Notes: generated by a model not told the origin, from the letters alone. A stretch of DNA of 64,000 nt from Companilactobacillus kedongensis (GCF_003946625.1 NZ_RHOR01000001.1:186001-250000); one strand, 5' to 3'. Shown: positions 1 through 9,258, numbered from the stretch's first letter. Translations and numbers: made by a program.

Positions 1-360
1 GCAGGAAGTAATATAACTCAAGGATCTACATTGTCAGTCGTAATGTCTAAAGGTAAAGATGAAAGTAATAGCAACAATTCGGACACTGATAAAGACAATT
101 CAGACAGTGACAGTGATTCGAACACTAAAAATGTAACAAAAGATGTTCAAATACCATTTGATGACAGCAATGGTAGCAGTAATACCGTTACAATTTATCT
201 TGGGGATGCTACACATAGTATTAGTAATCCTTATAAAACGATGACAATAACACAAACAACATCAACAACATTGAATTTCAATTTAAAGAGTGGTCAAACG
301 GGGACTTATAATATCGTCCGTGACAATCAAACGATTGCGACCGGCTCAGTAAGCGGGTAG
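1..360 (+). CDS. pknB: PASTA-domain Ser/Thr protein kinase, C-terminal fragment
   Basis: The reading frame is open from base 1, so only the last 119 codons of a larger gene are here. The first residues (GSNITQGSTLSVVMSKG) look like the end of a PASTA repeat, the extracellular domain that binds peptidoglycan fragments or lipid II. A linker very rich in Ser, Asp and Asn follows (about residues 20-50), then a beta-rich segment of about 65 residues containing VTIYLGD. The kinase domain would lie upstream of the window. Placement directly before rsgA is the normal position of prkC/pknB in Bacilli, which supports the call. The gene is cut by the window edge, not degraded. The last beta-rich segment may be a species-variable extra domain. 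Confidence 0.85.
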   Translation, partial: AGSNITQGSTLSVVMSKGKDESNSNNSDTDKDNSDSDSDSNTKNVTKDVQIPFDDSNGSSNTVTIYLGDATHSISNPYKTMTITQTTSTTLNFNLKSGQTGTYNIVRDNQTIATGSVSG

Positions 361-363
361 TAG

Positions 364-1254
364 ATGGAAAGAGAAGGAAGAATTATCAAATCAATCAGTG
401 GATTTTATGATGTTTTAGATCATGAAAGCCATGAGTTGGTTAGAACTAGAGCGCGAGGTAATTTTAGAAAGCGTAAGATCAAACCGATCGTAGGTGATAT
501 GGTCACCTATGAAGCAAGTGGAGATCTTGGCTATATTCTAAAAATAGAAGATCGAGAAAATAGTCTTGTTCGTCCGCCAATAGCTAATATTGATCAAGCT
601 ATTGTTGTAACTTCGTCTGTAGAACCTAATTTTTCTAGCAACCTATTAGATAAAATTTTGGTGAATATCGAACATAATGACATTGAACCGTTAATTTATT
701 TAACAAAAACTGATTTATTAGATGATGATAAGTATGCAGATCTTAAAGTCGTCTTGGATGGATATCGTAAAGCTGGCTATGTTGTATTTGATGGCCGAGA
801 CAGCTACAGCGATGATCAAGTTCAAGATTTGATAAAGCATTTTGCTGACAAGATAACTGTTTTTACTGGCCAATCAGGTGCTGGTAAATCTACCTTGCTT
901 AATCATATTGATCCAGAATTAGGATTGGCCACAGCGGCAATTTCTCAGACTTTGAATCGTGGTAAACATACGACTAGACAAGTTTCTCTATTTAATATAG
1001 AAGGTGGACTAGTTGCTGATACACCAGGATTCTCCTCATTGGAACTGATCGAGATAGATCAAGAAGAACTGCCAACGCTTTTTCCAGAATTTGTTCAATA
1101 CAGTGGCGAATGTCAATTCAGAGGTTGTCACCATGTTAATGAACCTAACTGTAAAGTCAAAGAAATGGTTGAAAATGGTACGATCATGAAAAGTCGTTAT
1201 GACGATTATTTATACTTTTTAAATGAAATAAATTCTTACAAGAAAAAATATTAA
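364..1254 (+). CDS. rsgA: Ribosome small-subunit-dependent GTPase A
   Basis: RsgA (YjeQ/YloQ) is a circularly permuted GTPase that checks late 30S ribosome maturation. The 296-residue protein has an N-terminal OB-fold, the P-loop GQSGAGKST near residue 168, the G3 motif DTPGFSS near residue 218, and a C-terminal zinc site formed by Cys and His residues in CQFRGCHH plus a later Cys (residues about 250-263). The ATG follows the kinase stop by only three bases, so the two are probably co-transcribed; kinase and GTPase are neighbours in most Bacilli. Length is normal for the family. The ribosome site is weak (GCGGG), which suggests translational coupling. Confidence 0.97.
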   Translation: MEREGRIIKSISGFYDVLDHESHELVRTRARGNFRKRKIKPIVGDMVTYEASGDLGYILKIEDRENSLVRPPIANIDQAIVVTSSVEPNFSSNLLDKILVNIEHNDIEPLIYLTKTDLLDDDKYADLKVVLDGYRKAGYVVFDGRDSYSDDQVQDLIKHFADKITVFTGQSGAGKSTLLNHIDPELGLATAAISQTLNRGKHTTRQVSLFNIEGGLVADTPGFSSLELIEIDQEELPTLFPEFVQYSGECQFRGCHHVNEPNCKVKEMVENGTIMKSRYDDYLYFLNEINSYKKKY

Positions 1255-1266
1255 GGAGTGTTTTTA

Positions 1267-1929
1267 ATGACAAACAAGATAGCTCCATCGATTCTCTCCG
1301 CTGATATTATGAATTTGGAGAGGGACGTTAAAATGGCTGAGGCAGCTGGTGCAGATTTGTTCCATATTGATATTATGGATGGACACTTCGTACCAAATAT
1401 GTCTTTTAGTCCTAGTGTCGTCAAAGGAATGAGAAGAATCACTGATAAACCTTTAGATGTACATTTGATGATCGACAATCCGGAGGAATATATTGAACCA
1501 ATCGTAAAAGCTGGTGCTGATACTGTTTTAGTTCATGCCGAGAGTACCAATCACACTTATCGTTCAATTCAAATGATCAAGCAATTAGGCGCTAAAGCTG
1601 GAATCGTAGTTAATCCGGGGACAGCTTTGGAAAATGTTAAAGAATTATTTCCAATTATTAATCAAATTTTAGTTATGACTGTTAATCCTGGATTTGGCGG
1701 TCAAGAATTTTTGTCAGGTATGACAAAGAAGATCCAACGTTTGGATCAATTACGCCAAACATCTGCCGCTGACGATTTTCAAATTGAAGTTGATGGCGGA
1801 ATTAATGATAAAACAATTACTAAATGTGCTGATGCTGGAGCTGATATTTTCGTTGCTGGTTCATATCTCTTCGGTAGTGATGATTTTGAGGGTAGGATCA
1901 ATAAATTAAAGGACCTCGTGGAAGACTAA
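1267..1929 (+). CDS. rpe: Ribulose-phosphate 3-epimerase
   Basis: Rpe interconverts ribulose-5-phosphate and xylulose-5-phosphate in the pentose phosphate or phosphoketolase route, in the cytoplasm. The TIM-barrel signatures are present: APSILSADIMN at the start, DIMDGHFVPN with catalytic Asp and metal His, VHLMI, MTVNPGFGGQ and the phosphate-binding VDGGI. I place the start at the ATG at 1267 because the AAGGAG ribosome site at 1253-1258 has the right spacing; the in-frame GTG at 1258 overlaps that site. The product is 220 residues, normal for the family. The gene overlaps thiN by one base (TAATG). Confidence 0.96.
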   Translation: MTNKIAPSILSADIMNLERDVKMAEAAGADLFHIDIMDGHFVPNMSFSPSVVKGMRRITDKPLDVHLMIDNPEEYIEPIVKAGADTVLVHAESTNHTYRSIQMIKQLGAKAGIVVNPGTALENVKELFPIINQILVMTVNPGFGGQEFLSGMTKKIQRLDQLRQTSAADDFQIEVDGGINDKTITKCADAGADIFVAGSYLFGSDDFEGRINKLKDLVED

Positions 1930-2600
1930 TGAAACGAGTTAATGTTTTATTAGGTGGTCCCAAAAGTGAATATCCTGAGGAAATGAACAGTATCAAAGCA
2001 ATTCCCGGACCATGGGTCGGGGCAGATCGTGGAAGTTTATATTTAGTTCAAAACGGTGTAATTCCTGAAATTGCTATGGGAGATTTTGATTCTATCAATA
2101 AAAAAGAACAAAAACTCTTAAAAGATAATATTTCAAACTTTTATAAATTTCCTCCAGAAAAAAATGATACTGATTCTGAATTATGTTTATTGGCTGCAAG
2201 AGAAAAGTTTAATGCTCAAGAGTACATCATTTATGGTGGTACTGGTGGGCGAATCGATCATTTCTTGGTCAATTTATTCTTACCATTCGATAGACGATTC
2301 TTTGATTTTTATGACAAACTTTATTTCAAATCAGCTAATAATACTATTAGATTTTTTAAACCTGGTAGCTATACGGTTTATCATGAACATGGGATGAAAT
2401 ATATTGGTTTTATTAATTTAGGACCAGTCACACGTTTAAATTTAGTAAATGCAAAATATAAATTAAAAGACTTCAGTGCTGATCACCCGGTCAGTTGGGC
2501 CAGTAATGAGTTCATTGGTGATTCAATCGACTTTAATTTTGGAAGCGGCGTTATTGCTGTTATCCAAAGTTCCGATGCTAAGCAAAACAAAAAGGGCTAA
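1929..2600 (+). CDS. thiN: Thiamine pyrophosphokinase
   Basis: ThiN transfers pyrophosphate from ATP to thiamine to give thiamine pyrophosphate. The 223-residue protein shows the family motifs GDFDS near residue 53 and EKNDTDSELCL near residue 76 (acidic residues that bind metal and ATP), followed by GGTGGRIDH and a C-terminal beta domain that binds thiamine. It starts inside the rpe stop codon, so translation is probably coupled. The order rsgA-rpe-thiN is conserved in Bacilli. A strong terminator starts within its last codons. Confidence 0.94.
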   Translation: MKRVNVLLGGPKSEYPEEMNSIKAIPGPWVGADRGSLYLVQNGVIPEIAMGDFDSINKKEQKLLKDNISNFYKFPPEKNDTDSELCLLAAREKFNAQEYIIYGGTGGRIDHFLVNLFLPFDRRFFDFYDKLYFKSANNTIRFFKPGSYTVYHEHGMKYIGFINLGPVTRLNLVNAKYKLKDFSADHPVSWASNEFIGDSIDFNFGSGVIAVIQSSDAKQNKKG

Positions 2601-2626
2601 CGAAATTAATCGTTAGTCCTTTTTTT
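2594..2626 (+). terminator. Intrinsic terminator of rsgA-rpe-thiN
   Basis: GGGCTAACGA (2594-2603) pairs with TCGTTAGTCC (2610-2619) around a six-base loop and is followed by seven T. The stem begins before the thiN stop codon. Confidence 0.88.
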
Positions 2627-2639
2627 AGTTATTTTAAAA

Positions 2640-2825
2640 TTATACGCGGGTAACTTTTCCCGATTTCAAAGCTCTAGCTGAAACCCAAACACGTTTAGGC
2701 TTACCATCAACCATGATACGAACTTTTTGCAAGTTTGGCTTCCAAGAACGTTTTGATTGATTAAGAGCGTGAGAACGTTTGTTACCAAACACTGTCTTAC
2801 GGCCTGTAATAATATCTTTTGCCAT
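2640..2825 (-). CDS. rpmB: 50S ribosomal protein L28
   Basis: L28 is a 61-residue basic protein of the large ribosomal subunit. The start [20 protein letters not shown] and the C-terminal [12 protein letters not shown] are typical. It reads against its neighbours, convergent with thiN and divergent from the Gls24-family gene, as rpmB does in Bacillus and other lactobacilli. The ribosome site is AAAGGAGGT just upstream on the minus strand. There are no zinc-binding cysteines, so this is the zinc-independent form. Confidence 0.97.
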   Translation of the reverse strand: MAKDIITGRKTVFGNKRSHALNQSKRSWKPNLQKVRIMVDGKPKRVWVSARALKSGKVTRV

Positions 2826-2945
2826 GGGACCGACCTCCTTTGGCTACATGTTTTCTTTTAAAATATCACCTGACTAATTTACCATAACATTGCAACTAAA
2901 GCAATAGAGTAATAATATTGACCATAAATCTTTAATTCAAAATCT

Positions 2946-2954
2946 TGCTATGAT
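2946..2954 (+). promoter_or_regulatory. Extended -10 promoter for the Gls24-family gene and fakA
   Basis: TGCTATGAT is an extended -10 (TG-N-TATGAT), 56 bases before the next start codon. No well-spaced -35 is visible, which is acceptable for an extended -10. Inferred by eye. Confidence 0.5.
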
Positions 2955-3009
2955 AAAATTTTTATGGTTATGATAGGATAGATAAGGTCCAAAGATAGGA
3001 GGATCCAGA

Positions 3010-3378
3010 ATGGCAGTTACAATTAAAACAAAGCATGGCGAAATCGTCGTGTCCACTAACAGTGTTTCAACAATTGTTGGCGGTGCTGCTTCAGACATAT
3101 ACGGTATCGTAGGTATGGCAAGCAAGAACCAATTGCGTGATGGAGTTAATACAATTTTAAACCGTGAGGATTTTTCTCGTGGTGTTGTTATTGACCAAAA
3201 AGACGGAAAACTTGCTGTCGATGTATATATCATAGTAGGATATGGAATCAAAATATCCGAAGTTGCTAAAAATTTAAAAGCGAAAGTTAAATATAACCTA
3301 GAAACAATGCTCGGAACACCGGCCGGCACTGTGAATGTTTATGTCCAAGGAATCAAAGTCTTGGATGACATTAAATAG
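3010..3378 (+). CDS. Asp23/Gls24 family envelope stress protein (YloU-like)
   Basis: This 122-residue protein belongs to the Asp23/Gls24 family (DUF322). These cytoplasmic, often membrane-associated proteins accumulate under cell-envelope or alkaline stress, and their biochemical role is not settled. GEIVVSTNSVSTIVGGAA, GIVGM and the C-terminal VNVYVQGI are typical. It follows a good AGGAGG site and sits 27 bases before fakA, the order yloU-yloV of B. subtilis, so the two probably form an operon. Confidence 0.9.
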   Translation: MAVTIKTKHGEIVVSTNSVSTIVGGAASDIYGIVGMASKNQLRDGVNTILNREDFSRGVVIDQKDGKLAVDVYIIVGYGIKISEVAKNLKAKVKYNLETMLGTPAGTVNVYVQGIKVLDDIK

Positions 3379-3405
3379 GTATTAAGCTGGTTGGAGGGAA
3401 TTTTT

Positions 3406-5082
3406 TTGAGCAAAGAACTTATTACCAAAAATGAATTTTCTGATATGGTGCGAGTTGCCTCACATCGTCTAGAAAAAAATGCTAAATTTGTTAATTCACT
3501 AAATGTTTTTCCTGTCCCAGATGGGGATACTGGTACAAATATGAGTCTTACGATCCAAAGCGGATTTAAAGCTGTCAATGAATCAGAAAGTAATCATGTT
3601 GGTACTTTAGGTAAAGCGCTAGCTAAGGGATTATTGATGGGTGCCAGAGGTAACTCAGGTGTTATCACGTCTCAGTTGTTCAGAGGTTTCTCAAAGAGTA
3701 TTGAGAAAAAAGAGTCTTTGGATGCTAATGATTTAGCATCAGCCTTTGAAGATGGCGTAAAAACAGCTTATAAGGCTGTTATGAAGCCAGTTGAAGGAAC
3801 TATACTAACTGTTGCTAAATATGGTGCTGAAGCCGGTATTAAGAAGGCTAAAGAGACAACTGATATAGTTCAAGTTATGACAGCGGTTGTTAAAGGTTCC
3901 AAAGTCGGTTTGGAAAAGACACCATCACTATTGCCAGTCCTAAAAGAAGTCGGCGTTGTCGATTCTGGTGGTCAAGGTCTAGTGTTTATTTATGAAGGAT
4001 TTTTGGAAGGTCTCTCAGGTGAGGCTTCAGATAATGAAGCATATACGCCAGATGAAGCTGAGATGGATGAAATGATCAATGCAACTCATCATCAAGAATC
4101 TGTTCAAAGTCAATTCAATACTGACTCGATCGAAAACGGATATTGTACAGAGATGATGGTTGAACTGGGTGAAAATCCAACAACTGATGAAAAATTCGAT
4201 TATGAAGAATTCCGTCAATATTTAAGTGAAATTGGTGATTCATTATTAGTTGTTTCCGATGATGAAGTTGTTAAGGTTCACGTTCATACTAACTATCCAT
4301 ATAAAGTTTGGGAAGCTGGTAGAAAGTACGGTGCTTTAACAAAAATCAAGATCGACAATATGCGTATTCAACATGAAACTATTGTTGACGAAGATGAGAT
4401 CGCAACACCAGTAAGCAGCCAACCAATCGACTATGCGGTTATTGCCGTATCTTCAGGTGACGGTCTTTCAACGTTATTTGAAAGTTTGGGTGTTACACAT
4501 GTTATCAGTGGTGGACAGACAATGAATCCATCTACAAATGATATTGTGGATGCGATCAATGCTTCAAATGCTAAACGAGCAATTATTTTACCAAATAACG
4601 GTAATATCGTTATGGCCGCTAAGCAAGCAGCAGAATTGGTCAATATTCCGGTTGCTATTGTTGCTTCTAAGACGATCTCACAAGGTATGACGGCAATGCT
4701 GTCATTTAACCCTGAGGCTGAATTAGACGAAAATAAAGACAACATGGAAGATTCATTAGATACCGTTAAGAGTGGTCAAATCACTGAAGCTATTCGTGAC
4801 ACAGAAATTGACGGATTGAAGATCACAAAGGGTCACTATATGGGTATTGTCGATGGCAAGATCTTAGTTGATTCTGAAGATATTATTTCTGTAACTGAAG
4901 AAACACTTGATAAGATGATCGATGAAGATAGTGAAGTTATTACAATTTTGGTTGGTCAAGATGGTAATAAAGCCGATGCTCAAAAGGTTTCAGATTATTT
5001 AGATGAAAAGTATGCAGACTTAGAAACTGAAATTCATCAAGGTGATCAACCAGTTTATCCTTATTTAATTGCTGTAGAATAA
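3406..5082 (+). CDS. fakA: Fatty acid kinase catalytic subunit FakA (DAK2/DegV-linked, YloV)
   Basis: FakA phosphorylates fatty acids that are presented by a DegV-type FakB protein, so exogenous fatty acids can enter phospholipid synthesis. The N-terminal DhaL-like kinase domain carries NVFPVPDGDTGTNM, whose aspartates bind Mg-ATP, and GARGNSGVITSQ. A middle region with YCTEMM and a C-terminal domain complete the 558-residue protein. The start is taken as TTG at 3406, seven bases after GGAGGG (3393-3398); an upstream in-frame TTG at 3391 lies before that site. The nearby plsX and acpP fit a lipid role. Confidence 0.93.
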   Translation: MSKELITKNEFSDMVRVASHRLEKNAKFVNSLNVFPVPDGDTGTNMSLTIQSGFKAVNESESNHVGTLGKALAKGLLMGARGNSGVITSQLFRGFSKSIEKKESLDANDLASAFEDGVKTAYKAVMKPVEGTILTVAKYGAEAGIKKAKETTDIVQVMTAVVKGSKVGLEKTPSLLPVLKEVGVVDSGGQGLVFIYEGFLEGLSGEASDNEAYTPDEAEMDEMINATHHQESVQSQFNTDSIENGYCTEMMVELGENPTTDEKFDYEEFRQYLSEIGDSLLVVSDDEVVKVHVHTNYPYKVWEAGRKYGALTKIKIDNMRIQHETIVDEDEIATPVSSQPIDYAVIAVSSGDGLSTLFESLGVTHVISGGQTMNPSTNDIVDAINASNAKRAIILPNNGNIVMAAKQAAELVNIPVAIVASKTISQGMTAMLSFNPEAELDENKDNMEDSLDTVKSGQITEAIRDTEIDGLKITKGHYMGIVDGKILVDSEDIISVTEETLDKMIDEDSEVITILVGQDGNKADAQKVSDYLDEKYADLETEIHQGDQPVYPYLIAVE

Positions 5083-5091
5083 CAAACAATG

Positions 5092-5124
5092 AGTTTGGGA
5101 CCTTGCGTTCCAAACTTGTTTTAT
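5092..5124 (+). terminator. Weak intrinsic terminator or hairpin after fakA
   Basis: AGTTTGGGA (5092-5100) pairs with TTCCAAACT (5108-5116), with one G-T pair, and is followed by TGTTTTATTT. The T-tract is poor, so read-through into recG is likely. The hairpin covers an in-frame ATG at 5089, one reason not to start recG there. Confidence 0.55.
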
Positions 5125-5136
5125 TTAGGAGGGAAA

Positions 5137-7173
5137 ATGGATTTAAGAACAGTTCCAGTATCAGCTTTACCAGGAGTGGGAGCCAAGCGATTTGAAGCTA
5201 TCAAGTCCTTAGGTATTGAGAATATTTATGACTTATTATTCTATTTTCCCTTCCGGTATGAGGATATGGAAGTAAAATCACTGGATGATGCGATCGATCA
5301 AGAGAAGATTCTCTTAAAAGGGATAGTCGCTAGTGATCCAGTTGTAGCTAGATTTGGATATAAAAAAAATCGTTTGAATGTCAGAATTATTGTTGAAAAT
5401 GAATCAGTCATGGTTACTTTTTTCAATCAACCATGGTTAAAGGATAAATTCGTAACTGGAAATGAAGTCGCGGTCTATGGTAAATGGAATCAAAATCGTC
5501 GTGCTATCACTGGTATGAAAGTTATTGGTGATGGACATGCTGAAGATTCGATTGATTCAGTTTATTCCGTGAATAAAAATATTCATCAAAAAACTTTAAT
5601 AAATTTGATCAAGGCAGCCTATGAAGAGTATTCTGATCAAATTAAAACGATCATTCCCGAACGTATTTTAGAAAAATATCATTTGATGAATGATAAAGAT
5701 ATGGTTCAAGGGATGCATTTTCCTAAGAATGATGAACAGAATGAACTAGCTAGAAGAACCGCTAAATTTAGGGAATTTTTCTTATTTGAATGTGGTATTC
5801 AGAATATGAAGTCTCAAGATCAGGTCAATCAGATTGGTCTGTTAGAGAATTACGACAAAAAATATATTGAAGATTTTATTGATAACTTGCCCTTTGATTT
5901 AACAACAGCTCAAGCACGAGTCACTCAAGAGATCCTAGAGGATATGAATTCCACTCATCATATGAATCGATTGCTTCAAGGTGATGTTGGTTCAGGTAAG
6001 ACGATCGTAGCAGTGATTGCTATGTTAGCTTCAGTGACGGCAGGATATCAGGCGGCCATTATGGCGCCAACAGAAATTTTGGCACAACAACACTTTGAGA
6101 AAATTGGGAAATTGTTAGCACCTTTGAAAATAAGAACGAGTATTTTGACTGGTTCACAGACTAAAAAGGAGCACGATGCAATAGCTGACAATGTTAGGGC
6201 TGGTAAAACTAATGTTATTGTTGGAACACATGCATTGATTCAAGATAGTGTTGAATTTAAAGATTTAGGTTTGATAGTAATCGACGAGCAACATCGTTTT
6301 GGTGTTAATCAGCGTAAAGATTTGCGTGAAAAGGGTAATAATCCTGATGTATTAGCTATGACGGCGACCCCGATTCCGAGAACATTAGCGATAACGACAT
6401 ATGGAGATATGGACGTTTCAAGAATTGACGAGTTGCCAGCCGGTCGTAAAAAAATCGAAACTTACTGGATCAGAAGTCAAAAAATTGAACAGATGTATCG
6501 TTTTGTAACTAAAGAATTAGCTGATAAAGCACAGATTTATGTTGTTACACCACTTATTTCTGAGTCTGAAAAGATAGATTTAAAGAATGCTGAATTGATT
6601 TATGATAAGTTTAATGAGTTATTTGCACCAAAATATAAGATCGGTTTGCTTCATGGTCAGATGCCAAATGATCAAAAAGAAGACGTAATGAATCAATTCA
6701 GTCATCAAAAGATAGATGTCTTGGTTTCGACGACTGTTATTGAAGTTGGAGTGGATGTACCTAATGCATCGGTGATGGTGATCTATGATGCAAATCGTTT
6801 TGGTTTATCACAGTTACATCAATTGCGAGGTCGCGTTGGTCGTGGTGAGAAACAGTCATATTGTATTCTGATTGCTGATCCCAAAAACGAAACAGCTTTA
6901 GAAAGAATGAAGATTTTAACATCAACAAACGATGGTTTTGTTTTAGCTGAAGAGGATCTAAAAATGCGTGGAGCCGGGGATGTTTTGGGTAGTCGTCAAT
7001 CTGGTTTGCCAGACTTTAAAGTTGGTGATCCTGTTGCTGATATCAACATATTGGAAACAGCTCAAATTGAGGCTGAGGCGATGTTTAAGGACGAGGCTAT
7101 GGAAAAACCAGAAAATAAAGTGTTAAAATCTTTCTTGAATGATGAATTTGAACAGTTAAATAATTTTGATTAG
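5137..7173 (+). CDS. recG: ATP-dependent DNA helicase RecG
   Basis: RecG remodels stalled replication forks and Holliday junctions. The 678-residue protein has the N-terminal wedge/OB domain, Walker A GDVGSGKT near residue 283, motif II as DEQH near residue 382, TATPIPRT, and the C-terminal RGRVGRG and SRQSGLPDF motifs. The start is the ATG at 5137 behind AGGAGGG (5127-5133); 16 extra in-frame codons upstream lie across a hairpin and are not expected to be translated. The place between fakA and plsX is the same as in B. subtilis. Confidence 0.97.
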   Translation: MDLRTVPVSALPGVGAKRFEAIKSLGIENIYDLLFYFPFRYEDMEVKSLDDAIDQEKILLKGIVASDPVVARFGYKKNRLNVRIIVENESVMVTFFNQPWLKDKFVTGNEVAVYGKWNQNRRAITGMKVIGDGHAEDSIDSVYSVNKNIHQKTLINLIKAAYEEYSDQIKTIIPERILEKYHLMNDKDMVQGMHFPKNDEQNELARRTAKFREFFLFECGIQNMKSQDQVNQIGLLENYDKKYIEDFIDNLPFDLTTAQARVTQEILEDMNSTHHMNRLLQGDVGSGKTIVAVIAMLASVTAGYQAAIMAPTEILAQQHFEKIGKLLAPLKIRTSILTGSQTKKEHDAIADNVRAGKTNVIVGTHALIQDSVEFKDLGLIVIDEQHRFGVNQRKDLREKGNNPDVLAMTATPIPRTLAITTYGDMDVSRIDELPAGRKKIETYWIRSQKIEQMYRFVTKELADKAQIYVVTPLISESEKIDLKNAELIYDKFNELFAPKYKIGLLHGQMPNDQKEDVMNQFSHQKIDVLVSTTVIEVGVDVPNASVMVIYDANRFGLSQLHQLRGRVGRGEKQSYCILIADPKNETALERMKILTSTNDGFVLAEEDLKMRGAGDVLGSRQSGLPDFKVGDPVADINILETAQIEAEAMFKDEAMEKPENKVLKSFLNDEFEQLNNFD

Positions 7174-7185
7174 TGAGGAAATATA

Positions 7186-8190
7186 ATGAAGATTGCTGTA
7201 GATGCTATGGGTGGAGATAATGCACCGCAGGTCATAGTTGAAGGTATTGAACAGTCACGTGACGAATGGGAGGATTTGGAGTTCGTTCTTTACGGTGATG
7301 AAACAAAGATTAGAGAATACTTAAAAAGTGATAAACGGATAACAATTGTTAATACTGATGAAGAAATTTTAGGAACGGATGAACCTGTTAAGGCAATTCG
7401 TTCTAAGAAGAACTCGTCAATGGTATTAGCTGCTAAGTCGGTCAAAAATAAAGAAGCCGATGCTATGTTGTCATTAGGTAATACAGGGGCTTTATTAGCT
7501 GCTGGAATTTTTATTGTTGGTCGAATCAAGCAAGTTGCACGTCCAGCTTTAATGCCTACTTTACCTGTTACAAATTCTCCATTGGGTGTAAATGTTTTGG
7601 ATGTTGGTGCTAATGCTGAGGCCAAAGCTGCATATTTACAGCAATGGGCAATCATGGGTTCAATTTATGCACATGATATTAAACAAATTGAAGAACCAAG
7701 AGTGGCTTTATTGAATAACGGTACTGAAGAAGATAAAGGTGATACTCTTCATAAAGAAGCTTATGAATTACTTGAAAGTACTGAAGGTATCAACTTTGTG
7801 GGTAACGTTGAATCAAATAATATTTTGGCTGGAGTAGCTGATGTCATTGTTACTGATGGTTTTACCGGAAATGCTGCACTAAAGGCAACTGAAGGAACTG
7901 CAACCATTTTATTGAGTCAATTAAAGAATGCCTTGCTAAATAGCGGTTTCTTTACTAAAATGGGGGCTGCTATTGTTGCTCCATCGTTGAAGTCGTTAAA
8001 AGATATGTTTGATACTTCTCAAGCTGGCGGTGCGGTTCTTTTAGGATTGAAGTCACCTGTTGTTAAAGCGCATGGAGCCGCTGATGCAAAGACTGTTTTC
8101 TATACAGTAAAACAGATTTATGGTATGTTGCTTAACGATACAATAAACAAGGCCAACAAGTATTTTGAAAAAATGGAACAAAAGAAATAA
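7186..8190 (+). CDS. plsX: Phosphate acyltransferase PlsX
   Basis: PlsX makes acyl-phosphate from acyl-ACP, the first step of the PlsX/PlsY/PlsC route to phosphatidic acid. The 334-residue protein starts with the family hallmark MKIAVDAMGGDNAP and contains SLGNTGALLAAG and VTDGFTGNAALK. It lies 12 bases after recG and before acpP, whose product supplies its substrate. In B. subtilis this unit is controlled by FapR. No fapR gene stands upstream here, and I see no clear FapR operator. Confidence 0.96.
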   Translation: MKIAVDAMGGDNAPQVIVEGIEQSRDEWEDLEFVLYGDETKIREYLKSDKRITIVNTDEEILGTDEPVKAIRSKKNSSMVLAAKSVKNKEADAMLSLGNTGALLAAGIFIVGRIKQVARPALMPTLPVTNSPLGVNVLDVGANAEAKAAYLQQWAIMGSIYAHDIKQIEEPRVALLNNGTEEDKGDTLHKEAYELLESTEGINFVGNVESNNILAGVADVIVTDGFTGNAALKATEGTATILLSQLKNALLNSGFFTKMGAAIVAPSLKSLKDMFDTSQAGGAVLLGLKSPVVKAHGAADAKTVFYTVKQIYGMLLNDTINKANKYFEKMEQKK

Positions 8191-8227
8191 TTTAAACAAA
8201 CTTGGGAAAAACAGGAGAGTTATTTAA

Positions 8228-8470
8228 ATGTCAGAACAAGAAATTTTTGAAAAAATCAAAACTATGATCGTCGATAAATTTGAAGTTGACGCTGAAGCAG
8301 TTAAAAACGAAACATCATTTACGGATGATCTTGATGCAGATTCAATTGACTTAGTTGAATTTGTTTTGGAACTTGAAGAAGAATTCGATCAAGAGATCCC
8401 TGATGAAGATGCTGAAAAGATCACAACAGTGGGACAAGCTGTTAATTATATTAAAGAACATCAAAATTAA
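8228..8470 (+). CDS. acpP: Acyl carrier protein
   Basis: An 80-residue acidic carrier protein for fatty acid synthesis. The phosphopantetheine attachment serine is Ser39 in DADSIDLVE. CAGGAGA precedes the ATG. It follows plsX closely, so acyl-ACP supply and use are encoded together. A terminator immediately after the stop separates it from rnc. Confidence 0.96.
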   Translation: MSEQEIFEKIKTMIVDKFEVDAEAVKNETSFTDDLDADSIDLVEFVLELEEEFDQEIPDEDAEKITTVGQAVNYIKEHQN

Positions 8471-8492
8471 GGCCGTTAGGTCTTATTTTTTT
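8469..8492 (+). terminator. Intrinsic terminator after acpP
   Basis: AAGGCC-GTTA-GGTCTT forms a six-pair stem (one G-T), starting in the acpP stop codon, then ATTTTTTT. The stem is short but the T-tract is good. Confidence 0.75.
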
Positions 8493-8524
8493 GCCTGAAT
8501 AATTATTTAAGGGTAAAAATTTAG

Positions 8525-8530
8525 TATAAT
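8525..8530 (+). promoter_or_regulatory. -10 box for rnc-smc-ftsY-ylxM-ffh
   Basis: A perfect TATAAT 26 bases before the rnc start and 33 bases after the acpP terminator. The -35 region (AATTAT around 8502) is poor, so the call rests on the -10 and its position. Confidence 0.5.
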
Positions 8531-8555
8531 TAATATTATCGGAAAGGGGCATATC

Positions 8556-9245
8556 ATGTTAGATCCGAAATTTTTGAGTTACCTAAGTGAAAACTATGGA
8601 ATAAATTTCAATAATAAAAAATTGGTCGAACGTGCAATGACACATTCTTCCTTTGATAATGAGCATAAAGAATTAGGTATTGGTGATTATGAACGTTTGG
8701 AATTTTTGGGGGATGCCGTTTTGGAAATAAATATTTCTAAATATCTCTTCGAAAAATTTCCAGAACTACCAGAAGGAAAATTAACACGTTTGAGATCAGA
8801 CATTGTTAGAACTGATAGTTTCGCTAGATTTGCCAAACAAATACAAATAGATAAATATTTATTGATCGGTAAGGGTGAAGAGAAGCAAGGTGCCAGACAA
8901 AGACATACCCTATTGGAGGATATCTTTGAAGCCTTTAATGGAGCACTTTACTTAGATCAAGGAAATAAAAAAGTGGATGAATTCTTGAAAAAAGTTGTTT
9001 ATCCTCATATTGATTCAGGAGAATTTTCAGAAGATACTGACTTTAAGACACATATTCAAGAGAAACTTCAACAATCTGGCGAAGTGGAAATTGACTATGA
9101 AGTCATAGATGAAGAAGGACCTGATCACGACAAAAAATTTGAAGTAGAGTTACTAGTAAACGGGAAATTCTTATCAAAAGGCTTTGGTTACAGCAAGAAA
9201 CATGCAGAACAAATGGCCGCTAAGAAAGCGTTAGAAGAATTATAG
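8556..9245 (+). CDS. rnc: Ribonuclease III
   Basis: RNase III cuts double-stranded RNA, including the 30S rRNA precursor. The N-terminal nuclease domain has the signature ERLEFLGDAVLE near residue 47, and LLEDIFEAFNGALYLD supplies the second acidic set. The C-terminal dsRNA-binding domain ends in KKHAEQMAAKKALEEL. The length, 229 residues, is normal. GGAAAGGGG lies upstream of the ATG. The rnc-smc-ftsY order is conserved across Bacilli. Confidence 0.97.
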   Translation: MLDPKFLSYLSENYGINFNNKKLVERAMTHSSFDNEHKELGIGDYERLEFLGDAVLEINISKYLFEKFPELPEGKLTRLRSDIVRTDSFARFAKQIQIDKYLLIGKGEEKQGARQRHTLLEDIFEAFNGALYLDQGNKKVDEFLKKVVYPHIDSGEFSEDTDFKTHIQEKLQQSGEVEIDYEVIDEEGPDHDKKFEVELLVNGKFLSKGFGYSKKHAEQMAAKKALEEL

Positions 9246-9258
9246 GAGTTTGTATTTT

